From: Pirellula sp.
GTDB lineage: Bacteria; Planctomycetota; Planctomycetia; Pirellulales; PNKZ01
Direction of reading: 5' to 3'
DNA length: 64,000 nucleotides
NCBI GenBank assembly: GCA_013822735.1
Contig: PNKZ01000010.1
Location: 1 to 64,000 of the forward strand
The notes under the pieces were generated by a model that saw nothing but the letters and a program-made list of their open reading frames with translations, was not told the DNA's origin and did not search any database. The translations under genes were made by a program, and so were the position numbers. Below, piece after piece: positions 57,369 to 64,000 of the stretch. Numbering within the stretch: position 1 is the first letter of the stretch; each line of letters begins with the position of its first letter.

Positions 57369-58630
57369 GGGGACAAGCCTTCGAGCAATTCCGCCGTGTC
57401 GTCCAGCGCCGTCGAACCGGCGATTCTCGCCGCCACATCGCGGCAGGCCTTGGCGACATCCGGCGATTCAAGCAACGATCGCAACGCGGCGGCCAAGCGG
57501 TCGCCGCGGAATCGCCCGGGGTACAACGCCGCGGCCACGCCGAGCCGTTCGGCTCGCTCGATATTGTCGGGCTGGTCGTGCGACATCGGCATGACCACTT
57601 GCGGCACGCCGGCGGCAAACGCTTGCGACATCGTACCGATGCCGCCGTGATTCACGAGCGCCGCGCAGCGCGGGAGCAGCTTTGTGAACGGTGCAAACGG
57701 GCAATGCCGAACCTCGGGAGGCAGATCGGCGGGAATCTGCTCCGTGTGTCGCGTGAGCAACAAGCCGCGGCGGCCGAGCCGACGACAAGCATCGACCGCG
57801 GCCGCAAAGAATTGTTGCCCGAACGTCATCGCGCTGCCGGGCGTAAAGGCAATCGGCGGCGTACCGGCGGCGAGAAACTGTTCCAAGTCCTCGTCGAGCG
57901 GCGTCACGTCGTTTTCATCGTAGAGCGGAAAGCCGGTGAGGCGCACCTGCGGCGGCCAATCGGGCTGCGGCGGCGCGAACCAGGCGGGAAACATGCCGAT
58001 CGTCAAACGCGGCGCGTGGCACCAGCGGTCGAGAATCCGCTTGACCGGCGGCAGTCCGAGCTCGCTGCGGAGCGTATGAAAGTCGGCGCCGACCCAACGA
58101 TCGACGAACAGTCGATCGGCCATCCAGTATTGCGCGCGAATGAGCGCGCGCGGCAGCCACGTTTGCGTCTGCATCCCGCTGATTTTCGGCGGACAGATCA
58201 TGCTCCGCATCATCACCGGCTGCAGATGGATCGACGCGGTCGGCACGCCCAGATGCTCTTCGGCAAAGAGCGCCCCCATCGCTAAGCTCGACGCCCCGAC
58301 GACCGTTTGCCCCCGCACGTAATGCGCGGCGATGAGCTCGTACACCTTCCGCACCATCGGCGCGATGCCGAGTTGAAAGATGGTCTTCGGGCCGCGCGTC
58401 GGATGCCAAATATCCGGATTGGCGAGCATCTCGTGATACTGCTCGGCCGGGAAAAGCTCGATAAATTCCAACCCGGCGCGCTCGATGAGCGGGGCGAAAT
58501 AGCCGCCGGTGACAATCGAAACGCGATGTCCGCGGCGTCGCAAGGTTTGCCCGAGCCCGACGAACGGATGGACGTCGCCGGCGCTGCCGATCGTCGCGAG
58601 CAGGAAGTGCAACGGACGTTCCGCAGACAT
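57350..58630 (-). CDS. Glycosyltransferase, GT1 (UDP-glycosyltransferase-like)
   Basis: A 426-residue GT-B glycosyltransferase of the GT1/MGT-like group, which glycosylates small hydrophobic acceptors such as sterols, macrolides or carotenoids. The N-terminus has LLATIGSAGDVHPFVGLGQT (acceptor side). The C-terminal donor-binding signature is LPRCAALVNHGGIGTMSQAF and AGVPQVVMPMSHDQPDNIER. The last five residues (SERRG) and stop are encoded by the palindromic repeat at 57287-57368. It ends the right-hand lipid gene set, 10 nt after fabI, so it may glycosylate that lipid; this is inference. Confidence 0.85.
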   Translation of the reverse strand: MSAERPLHFLLATIGSAGDVHPFVGLGQTLRRRGHRVSIVTGGYFAPLIERAGLEFIELFPAEQYHEMLANPDIWHPTRGPKTIFQLGIAPMVRKVYELIAAHYVRGQTVVGASSLAMGALFAEEHLGVPTASIHLQPVMMRSMICPPKISGMQTQTWLPRALIRAQYWMADRLFVDRWVGADFHTLRSELGLPPVKRILDRWCHAPRLTIGMFPAWFAPPQPDWPPQVRLTGFPLYDENDVTPLDEDLEQFLAAGTPPIAFTPGSAMTFGQQFFAAAVDACRRLGRRGLLLTRHTEQIPADLPPEVRHCPFAPFTKLLPRCAALVNHGGIGTMSQAFAAGVPQVVMPMSHDQPDNIERAERLGVAAALYPGRFRGDRLAAALRSLLESPDVAKACRDVAARIAGSTALDDTAELLEGLSPSERRG

Positions 58631-58640
58631 AGTGCTCCCG

Positions 58641-59450
58641 CTATTCGCCGCTCATGGCGCGCCGCACGAGGTCGCGGTCGAAGTAGTTCACTTCCATGCC
58701 GGCGTCGACCGTGAGCGTTTGGGCGTTGATGCCGGAGGAACGCGGGCTCAAGAGAAACGCGGCGGTATTGGCGACCTCGCCGGTTTGCACGGCCTGCTTC
58801 CGCAACGTGGCCTGCTCCGCGAAGAGATAGGCATCGACGTAGCCCGGAATGCCCGCCGAGGCCGACGTCTTGAGCAACCCGGCGCCGACCGCATTGAAGC
58901 GAATTTTCGAGAACTGGCTGAACGACTTCGCGAGAAACGCGAGCGACGAATCGAGGGCCGCCTTCACGGGGGCCATGAAGCCGTAGTTTTCCGCCGCCAT
59001 ACGGGTCGTCGAGATCGAGATGGCCACGACCGAAGCGTCGGGCACCAGCGTCTTTTCAAAAGCCTTGGCCAGAGCGATGAGCGAGAAGCAGGAAACGTCG
59101 ACGGAGCGCAGAAACGCGGCCCGGCTCGTGTCGTGAAACGGCTTCGGCCCTTCTTCGTAGTCGGCGAAGGCGATCGAGTGCAGCAGGCCGTGCAGCTTGG
59201 GATGCGCCGCGGTCACTTCGTCGCGCAGCCGATCGATTTCTTCCTGACGCTCGACGTCGCAAATAAAAACGTCGCTCTCGGGAACCAACGGCTCGAGCTG
59301 CGCTTTGCGCTCGGCCGTCCGCACGGCGTACACCACGTTCGCGCCGGAATCTTGCAGCACGCGGGCCGTATGCCAAGCGACGCTCTTCTTGTTGGCGACA
59401 CCGCACACGAGAATCGTCTTATCGGCGAGTTGCAAGAAGTCGGCGGGCAT
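58641..59450 (-). CDS. fabI: Enoyl-ACP reductase, FabI-like SDR
   Basis: A 269-residue short-chain dehydrogenase of the FabI type, reducing trans-2-enoyl-ACP with NAD(P)H. The cofactor site is [20 protein letters not shown]. The catalytic pair Tyr156 and Lys163 falls in [16 protein letters not shown], numbered exactly as in E. coli. The helper tyrosine (Tyr146 in E. coli) is Ile here, in AISISTTRM, so substrate handling or triclosan response may differ. [20 protein letters not shown] also matches the family. It is part of the codirectional FAS-II-like set, 36 nt after fabZ. Confidence 0.9.
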   Translation of the reverse strand: MPADFLQLADKTILVCGVANKKSVAWHTARVLQDSGANVVYAVRTAERKAQLEPLVPESDVFICDVERQEEIDRLRDEVTAAHPKLHGLLHSIAFADYEEGPKPFHDTSRAAFLRSVDVSCFSLIALAKAFEKTLVPDASVVAISISTTRMAAENYGFMAPVKAALDSSLAFLAKSFSQFSKIRFNAVGAGLLKTSASAGIPGYVDAYLFAEQATLRKQAVQTGEVANTAAFLLSPRSSGINAQTLTVDAGMEVNYFDRDLVRRAMSGE

Positions 59451-59486
59451 CGTGATCGGGCTCGGTGAATGCGAAAGCGTATTCGA

Positions 59487-59930
59487 TTACTTGGCGGGCT
59501 CGGCCATGGTGCAGGCAAACTCGAACCGGGCGGCAACCTGACCGCCGCAACTGACCTTGGCCTTCATGAAATAGGCGTCGGCCAGTTTCTCGACGAGTTC
59601 GACCTCGATGTCGATCGTTTCGCCGGGACGGACCATCCGCTTGAAGCGCACCCCGTCGATGCGCGTCGCCACGGGAACCTTTCCGGCGACGGCGGCCGCT
59701 TGTTTCGACAACAGCACGGCCCCGGCTTGCATCCCGGCTTCACACAGCAGCACGCCGGGCGTCAGCGGGAAGTTCGGGTAGTGGCCGCGGTAGAAATACT
59801 CGTCGCCGGTAAACGTCTTCCGGCAATGGATCGTCTTTTCATCTTGCGCGACGACCGTGTCGATCAAGAGAAACGGGTCGCGATGCGGAATCGCAGCTTG
59901 AATGGCTTCCAACGTCATGGGGTAGCTCAA
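59487..59930 (-). CDS. fabZ: 3-Hydroxyacyl-ACP dehydratase (FabZ-like)
   Basis: A 147-residue hot-dog-fold dehydratase. The catalytic His50 is in YRGHYPNFPLTPGVLLCEAG and Glu64 follows in LLCEAGMQAG. AIPHRDPFLLIDTVV is the N-terminal signature, and RIDGVRFKRMVRPGETIDIE the central strand. It dehydrates 3-hydroxyacyl-ACP. It lies between the first flavoprotein gene and fabI and so probably serves the same pathway. A second Met four residues in is an alternative start. Confidence 0.92.
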   Translation of the reverse strand: MSYPMTLEAIQAAIPHRDPFLLIDTVVAQDEKTIHCRKTFTGDEYFYRGHYPNFPLTPGVLLCEAGMQAGAVLLSKQAAAVAGKVPVATRIDGVRFKRMVRPGETIDIEVELVEKLADAYFMKAKVSCGGQVAARFEFACTMAEPAK

Positions 59931-59966
59931 AGAAGTAAGGCGTCGAGAAGCGGAGAACGGCGAACG

Positions 59967-61412
59967 CTAGGAGGCGGCCGTGACTTCGGCGGAACGACGG
60001 CCGCCGGAGAGGTAGGCGTCGACGTCGTTGGCGACGATCACGCCGTAGTTCACAGCGCCGAGCCAGCCCGACATGATGATGCCGACGCTGCCCGCGTGGT
60101 AAAGCCCGGCGATTTGTTGCGAAATCGCTCGGCTGACGGCCAAGCCTTCGAACTTCGTGCCGAAGCTGGCTCCATCCAGGTGCCGCGTGTAATGCTCGAA
60201 GGTCTTCGGCGTCGAAGCTTCGACGTATTCGAGGCGAGCTCGAATGTCGGGCACATATTTCTCCAACGCGGCAAGCGTGGTTTCGATCAAGTCGCGCTTG
60301 CTTGCGTCGTAGTCTTCGTCGGAGAGGTGGCCCCAATCCGAGAAGTTGGCGTTTGTGCTGGAAACGATCATCGAGCGATCGCTGCCGGGACGCGTGCGCG
60401 GATAGTAGAACGAATAGGTCCGGCTCGTTACATCGCGGCTTAAGAGCGCTTCGGTTTGGAAGCGGGGCGCGGTGGAGCTAAACAGCAAGTCGCCGTTGGC
60501 TTCGTCCAAGTGGTCGCCGGGCTTCAAGGCCATGTAGACTTGGCAGCTGGAGTTGTTCAGCCGCACGGCCCTGGCTTCGTCGATGAACGCTTTGTCGAAG
60601 TGCTCTTCGCCGATGAGCTTGAAGATGGTCGACTTCAGATTGGCGTTGGAAACGATCGTCCGGCAGCGGATCGTGCGACCGTTGATTTCCGCCGACTCGA
60701 CCTTGCCGCGGCGGACGTTGATCCGTTCGACATTGGAGCGAATGCGTAGGTCGACGCCGTTGTGCGCCAGCTCGTCTTTCATGAGGCCGATCAAACGATC
60801 GGTGCCGCCCTCGAAGGTGAAGACTCCCTTCGACATGAAGTTGGAGAAAACGATGCCGTAGCTCACGGCGGGGTCTTCGAGCGTCGAACCGTTGGCGTAG
60901 GTGATCGGCTCCATGAGGAGGCGAATGACGTCGTCGCGTCCCGGGAAGAACTTTTGAAAGAACTGGCCGGTGGTTTGGTTTTGGTCGTCGTAAAAGTTGA
61001 GCGCCCGGGCGGCGTCGAAGAACGCGACGACGGTTTCCGCGGGCACCTTGAACTTTTCGACCAGTTGCCGGGTGAAATCTTCGCGGTCGAACGTCGTCGA
61101 CAGTGAGAACATCGGATTGTCGAAGCGGATGTTCTTAAGCTGGACGATCGAATCGGCGATCTCACGCGTCCAATAACGGCGGCAGCTTTTGATCATGCCG
61201 ATCGGAAAGCCGTGCAGCGAAATATCGAAGATGTGCCCGCCGGCCCGTTTGAACCAGGTGGCCATGCCGCCGAGTTGGTAGTGTTGCTCGAGCAGCAACA
61301 CGCTCCGGCCCGTTTTCGCGAGAGTATTGGCGGCCGTAAGCCCGCCGAGTCCGCTGCCGATGACGATCACGTCGTACTCGTCGCGGCATCCTTTGAGAAA
61401 ATCTTTCGACAT
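59967..61412 (-). CDS. Phytoene-desaturase-like FAD oxidoreductase 1
   Basis: A 481-residue flavoprotein of the CrtI/amine-oxidase superfamily. The N-terminal dinucleotide fold is [20 protein letters not shown] with the Glu in [40 protein letters not shown] and [18 protein letters not shown] are typical of carotenoid desaturases and isomerases. The C-terminal FAD-contact segment is [21 protein letters not shown] chose the ATG at 61412 ([15 protein letters not shown]); the frame is open to 61544. Paired with the next gene and FAS genes, it is likely to desaturate, dehydrogenate or isomerise an acyl or polyene intermediate. Function not proven. Confidence 0.85.
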   Translation of the reverse strand: MSKDFLKGCRDEYDVIVIGSGLGGLTAANTLAKTGRSVLLLEQHYQLGGMATWFKRAGGHIFDISLHGFPIGMIKSCRRYWTREIADSIVQLKNIRFDNPMFSLSTTFDREDFTRQLVEKFKVPAETVVAFFDAARALNFYDDQNQTTGQFFQKFFPGRDDVIRLLMEPITYANGSTLEDPAVSYGIVFSNFMSKGVFTFEGGTDRLIGLMKDELAHNGVDLRIRSNVERINVRRGKVESAEINGRTIRCRTIVSNANLKSTIFKLIGEEHFDKAFIDEARAVRLNNSSCQVYMALKPGDHLDEANGDLLFSSTAPRFQTEALLSRDVTSRTYSFYYPRTRPGSDRSMIVSSTNANFSDWGHLSDEDYDASKRDLIETTLAALEKYVPDIRARLEYVEASTPKTFEHYTRHLDGASFGTKFEGLAVSRAISQQIAGLYHAGSVGIIMSGWLGAVNYGVIVANDVDAYLSGGRRSAEVTAAS

Positions 61413-61572
61413 CGGCTTCCAGGCAAAGGCGAGACTGTAGTGGGTGGCTGGGGCCGGAGCCGACGGCGAAGCCCCCGTGGTGAGGAGCAACGCTTCGTTC
61501 TGCTCCGGCAAAGCTGGGGCATCACTACGTTCTGCCCCAGGCACCCGCCGCTACTAAGATCGGAAACAAACT

Positions 61573-62976
61573 CTAGCCGGCTTGCAGCACGTGACGGTTA
61601 GCCATCGAAATGCCGCTCACGAGCGCTCCGATGACGCCGACGTACCCTTGGTCCGTTCCGCACAGATGCAAATTGGGCAAAAACGTACCGCCATCGTACC
61701 GCTTTTTCGGAGCCCCGTAAATCGCCCCGTTTACATGGCCGGTATAGCGCACGACGGTCGTCGGCGAGAACATATCGGTGGCGATGACGTGGTTGCGGAA
61801 GTCGGGGAGATAGCCGACCGCGACCTCGGAGAGCGCGTCGAACCAGCGCGCTTTTTCAGCGCGATACTCGGGCTCCGCGAGCGCTCGCCACCGGTCGAAG
61901 TTTGCTAAGGCGGTGACGCGTACGAGACCGGCCTCGCTGCTGTGGTCTTCACCGAACTGGAAGTTGCCCGGCACGCAAATGACGCCGCTGCGGAGGTCGA
62001 CCATGTCGGCAGGGCGTTGCCAATGGAACTCAGGAGTGGCGTTGAAGAAGACGATCGTGCGATCGCAGCCGAGCGCGTGCGCCGGCTGATCGAGCACCGA
62101 CATGGTTTCGACGAACGACAACCGGCCGGCTTCCGTCGCCACGGCGGGATCTGCGCGATCGCAGAGTTGCATGGTTTCCACGTAGCCGGCGCTGGAGAGA
62201 ATCTCGCGCGCTTCGAGTTGCGTGCCGTCGTCGAGCAGGACGCCCACGGCACGGCCCCCTTCGTGAACGATTTGCTTGACGCCGGCACGGAGGCGGAGCT
62301 CGCCGCCGAGTTCTTTATAGCGACGCGTGAGGAGCTTCAAGATCGGCCGGATGCCTTCCGCCGGGCGCGCGAACCCTTCGCAGAAGATGCTGCGAAACAT
62401 GATGAAGAACTGGGCGACGTCCATGTCTCCCTCGCGCGCGCTGCCGTAGTACATGAGCGGGCAGAGGAGCATCTCGACCAAGAGCGGGTCGGAGAGATAC
62501 TGCGCGAGGAACTTGCGGGCCGAAGCGTCGGCCGAGTCGAGCGGGAGGTCGTCGTAGTCGGGCACGGCCGCGGTGAGGCGATCGAAGCCGTCGATCTGCG
62601 AGGGGAAGGCGCGGGCGATTTCCGTGCGGAGAAGCTCGAAGTCGTTCGAGAAGTCGAGTTGCGTGCCGGGAAAGGCGACGCGGGAGCCGAGTTGCGGCTT
62701 CAGGGCGAGATCGTCCCATGAGAAGCGAAGCTGCCGCAGCAGCCGGGCGAGCGGGCCCCGTTTGGCGCCCTTGGGCGTGTAGTTGGTGACGGCGTGCAGG
62801 CCGACGTCGTAGTTGCGGCCGTCGAGGCGGTAGAACGAGTTGAGGCCGCCGATCGTCGTGTGCCGCTCGAGGATGCAGACGCGCTTCTCGTAGTGCGCGA
62901 GGCGAATGCCTGCGGCGAGGCCCGACATGCCGGCGCCGATGATAATCGCGTCGTACGACTTAGGTTCGGGGTTCAT
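61573..62976 (-). CDS. Phytoene-desaturase-like FAD oxidoreductase 2
   Basis: A 467-residue flavoprotein, distant paralogue of the product at 59967-61412. The FAD-binding fold is SYDAIIIGAGMSGLAAGIRL with ILERHTTIGGLNSFYRLDGR. Central AEGIRPILKLLTRRYKELGG and the SAGYVETMQL segment resemble CrtI-type desaturases. The C-terminal FAD segment is NLHLCGTDQGYVGVIGALVS. It is encoded between the ACP and the first flavoprotein, all on the minus strand. Two such genes beside fabF-ACP-fabZ-fabI recall gene sets proposed for ladderane and other unusual planctomycete lipids. Confidence 0.85.
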   Translation of the reverse strand: MNPEPKSYDAIIIGAGMSGLAAGIRLAHYEKRVCILERHTTIGGLNSFYRLDGRNYDVGLHAVTNYTPKGAKRGPLARLLRQLRFSWDDLALKPQLGSRVAFPGTQLDFSNDFELLRTEIARAFPSQIDGFDRLTAAVPDYDDLPLDSADASARKFLAQYLSDPLLVEMLLCPLMYYGSAREGDMDVAQFFIMFRSIFCEGFARPAEGIRPILKLLTRRYKELGGELRLRAGVKQIVHEGGRAVGVLLDDGTQLEAREILSSAGYVETMQLCDRADPAVATEAGRLSFVETMSVLDQPAHALGCDRTIVFFNATPEFHWQRPADMVDLRSGVICVPGNFQFGEDHSSEAGLVRVTALANFDRWRALAEPEYRAEKARWFDALSEVAVGYLPDFRNHVIATDMFSPTTVVRYTGHVNGAIYGAPKKRYDGGTFLPNLHLCGTDQGYVGVIGALVSGISMANRHVLQAG

Positions 62977-62984
62977 GGCTTAAA

Positions 62985-63086
62985 GGTTCAGGGTTCAAGG
63001 TTCAGCGTTCAGGGTTGACGGAAGATGCCGCGGAGCACGCGACCCTAAACCGCGAACCCTGAACCTTGAACTCCGAACCCTGAACC
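62985..63086. repeat. Tandem-motif inverted repeat (GGTTCAGGGTT type)
   Basis: The left arm at 62985-63016 is built of GGTTCAGGGTTCAAGG-like units. The right arm at 63055-63086 is its near inverse (AACCCTGAACCTTGAAC), with a 38-nt spacer. It fills the gap between the second flavoprotein and ACP genes almost entirely, starting 9 nt before the flavoprotein ATG in transcript sense. It could form a long hairpin in the operon message. Confidence 0.6.
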
Positions 63087-63090
63087 GTTC

Positions 63091-63351
63091 TTAAACCTTT
63101 TGCAGATCGCGCATGCGGGGTTCGAGATATTCGACCGTGCTTTGCATGCTGCGGAGATGCAAATAGTCTTCCTCGGGAATTTGCACGCGGTAGCGCTTCC
63201 GCAACTCCATCACGATGTCGAGGAAGTCCATGCTGTCGAGCTGCAATTGCTCGCGAAACGCCACGTCGTCCTTGAGCGTTCCGAGATCGTCGTCCGGCGC
63301 AATGTCCGAGAGAATGTCGAGAATCGTTTCCTTGATATCGTCTTTCGTCAT
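63091..63351 (-). CDS. Acyl carrier protein
   Basis: An 86-residue acyl carrier protein. The phosphopantetheine site is Ser40 in LQLDSMDFLDIVMELRKRY, and the four-helix pattern (IKETILDILSDIAPDDDLGT) fits. DSMD instead of the DSLD common in housekeeping AcpP suggests a specialised carrier. It is encoded between fabF and the two flavoproteins, so it most likely carries the intermediates of that cluster. Confidence 0.88.
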   Translation of the reverse strand: MTKDDIKETILDILSDIAPDDDLGTLKDDVAFREQLQLDSMDFLDIVMELRKRYRVQIPEEDYLHLRSMQSTVEYLEPRMRDLQKV

Positions 63352-63476
63352 TGCGTCGAGATTCCTAATCGCTTTCCTAGGGCTTCGTGTTTCGCGGTTG
63401 GCCGCAGGCCGGATCGGATGGGGCCTGCGGACGGCGAGCGGATGGCCCGCGTTGCTAAATGTTCCAAGTTGCTAAA

Positions 63477-64000
63477 TCAGATCTTCTTGATGATGACGGC
63501 CGAGTTGATACCCAACATGCCGAACGAATTATTGAGAATATACTCGACTTGAACACCCTTTTTCGGTTCGTTTCGGACAAGTCCCTCCAGAGCGCACTCC
63601 GGATCGGGGTCGTCGATGTTGATGGTAGCGTGGCAGGTGTGGTCGTGAAAACTAGGCAAATTGCCTGCTAATTCCAAAGCTCCGGCCGCGCCCATGGCAT
63701 GGCCGATGAAGCTTTTGGTGTTGTTAAAGAGGGTGTTCGGATTGTTCTGAAACACCTTGCGTAAAGCCGTAGCCTCTTGAACGTCGCCGCCGGAAGTACC
63801 TGTCGCGTGCGTGCTGACGATGTCGATTTGCTCCGGCCGAAGGTTCGCGAACTTCAGGGCCTTCTGCATGCACTCGGCCTGACGATTGGCGTCGGGCATG
63901 ACGAAATCACCGGCGTCGGAGTTCATGGCGTAGCCGACGAGCTCGCCGTGGATTTTGGCGCCGCGACGTTGGGCGTCGTCGAGACGTTCGAGGACGTAAA
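63477..64000 (-). CDS. fabF: 3-Oxoacyl-ACP synthase (FabF-like), 5' part outside window
   Basis: The C-terminal 173 residues of a ketosynthase; reading frame continues to the window edge (YVLERLDDAQRRGAKIHGEL), so the gene starts beyond 64000. The first catalytic His is in IVSTHATGTSGGDVQEATAL and the second in FNNTKSFIGHAMGAAGALEL. GVQVEYILNNSFGMLGINS is the C-terminal motif with the Asn-Ser-Phe-Gly turn of KAS II. It would condense malonyl-ACP with acyl-ACP in the cluster. The Cys nucleophile lies in the missing part. A hairpin (CCGCAGGCC / GGCCTGCGG, 63402-63430) separates it from ACP. Confidence 0.9.
   Translation of the reverse strand, partial: YVLERLDDAQRRGAKIHGELVGYAMNSDAGDFVMPDANRQAECMQKALKFANLRPEQIDIVSTHATGTSGGDVQEATALRKVFQNNPNTLFNNTKSFIGHAMGAAGALELAGNLPSFHDHTCHATINIDDPDPECALEGLVRNEPKKGVQVEYILNNSFGMLGINSAVIIKKI

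Overview
The window reads as chromosomal DNA of a planctomycete, most likely Pirellulales-like; the order is inferred, not shown. The signs are two DUF1501 genes (one in a row with a DUF1549/DUF1553 gene and a PPC-domain gene), a cell-wall YTV-repeat protein, an HTH-receiver fusion regulator, high GC content, and many long palindromic repeats between genes. I see no tRNA, rRNA, CRISPR array, IS element or phage gene.

Layout. 1-1546 has no convincing protein gene. It holds a terminator-like hairpin and then a strongly structured stretch (about 80-698) that looks like a large non-coding RNA. 1547-6317: HTH-receiver regulator, DUF1501 protein, YhcH-type protein, MFS transporter and ECF sigma factor. 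6335-11613 (minus): a planctomycete operon of DUF1549/DUF1553, DUF1501 and PPC-domain proteins. 11784-16936 (minus): HerA/FtsK-like ATPase, YTV protein and FG-GAP/VCBS protein. 17063-22279: DUF442 phosphatase-like protein, aconitase and an AAA+ ATPase. 22310-22439 is a 130-bp element made of nested inverted repeats.

22700-36163 is mostly housekeeping: dcd-nth, DUF309, a Lon substrate-binding-domain protein, a GlmU-like uridylyltransferase without its acetyltransferase half, prs, an exported DUF4198-like protein, then rplY-pth-rpsF-ssb-rplI-dnaB, an RlmM-like methyltransferase, a membrane protein and an exported peroxiredoxin. 36237-44423 holds ligA, a cupin, a small membrane protein, uvrA, a shrunken GH2-like protein and a ThiF/MoeB enzyme.

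44573-49127 encodes a ribose/galactose-type ABC transporter (binding protein, ATPase, permease) and an atypical kinase. 49147-53364 (minus) is glcD-glcE-glcF for glycolate oxidation. Then come a carboxy-terminal protease, a YceH protein and an o-succinylbenzoate-synthase-like enzyme. 57350-64000 (minus) is a codirectional set: beta-ketoacyl-ACP synthase (cut by the window edge), ACP, two phytoene-desaturase-like flavoproteins, FabZ, FabI-like reductase and a glycosyltransferase. It looks like a dedicated type II fatty-acid/polyene pathway for an unusual lipid.

The strongest candidates for something undescribed are the large structured RNA at 80-698, the lipid cluster at the right end, and the 130-bp nested palindrome. 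A recurring theme is that palindromic repeats abut genes and sometimes supply their stop or start codons.
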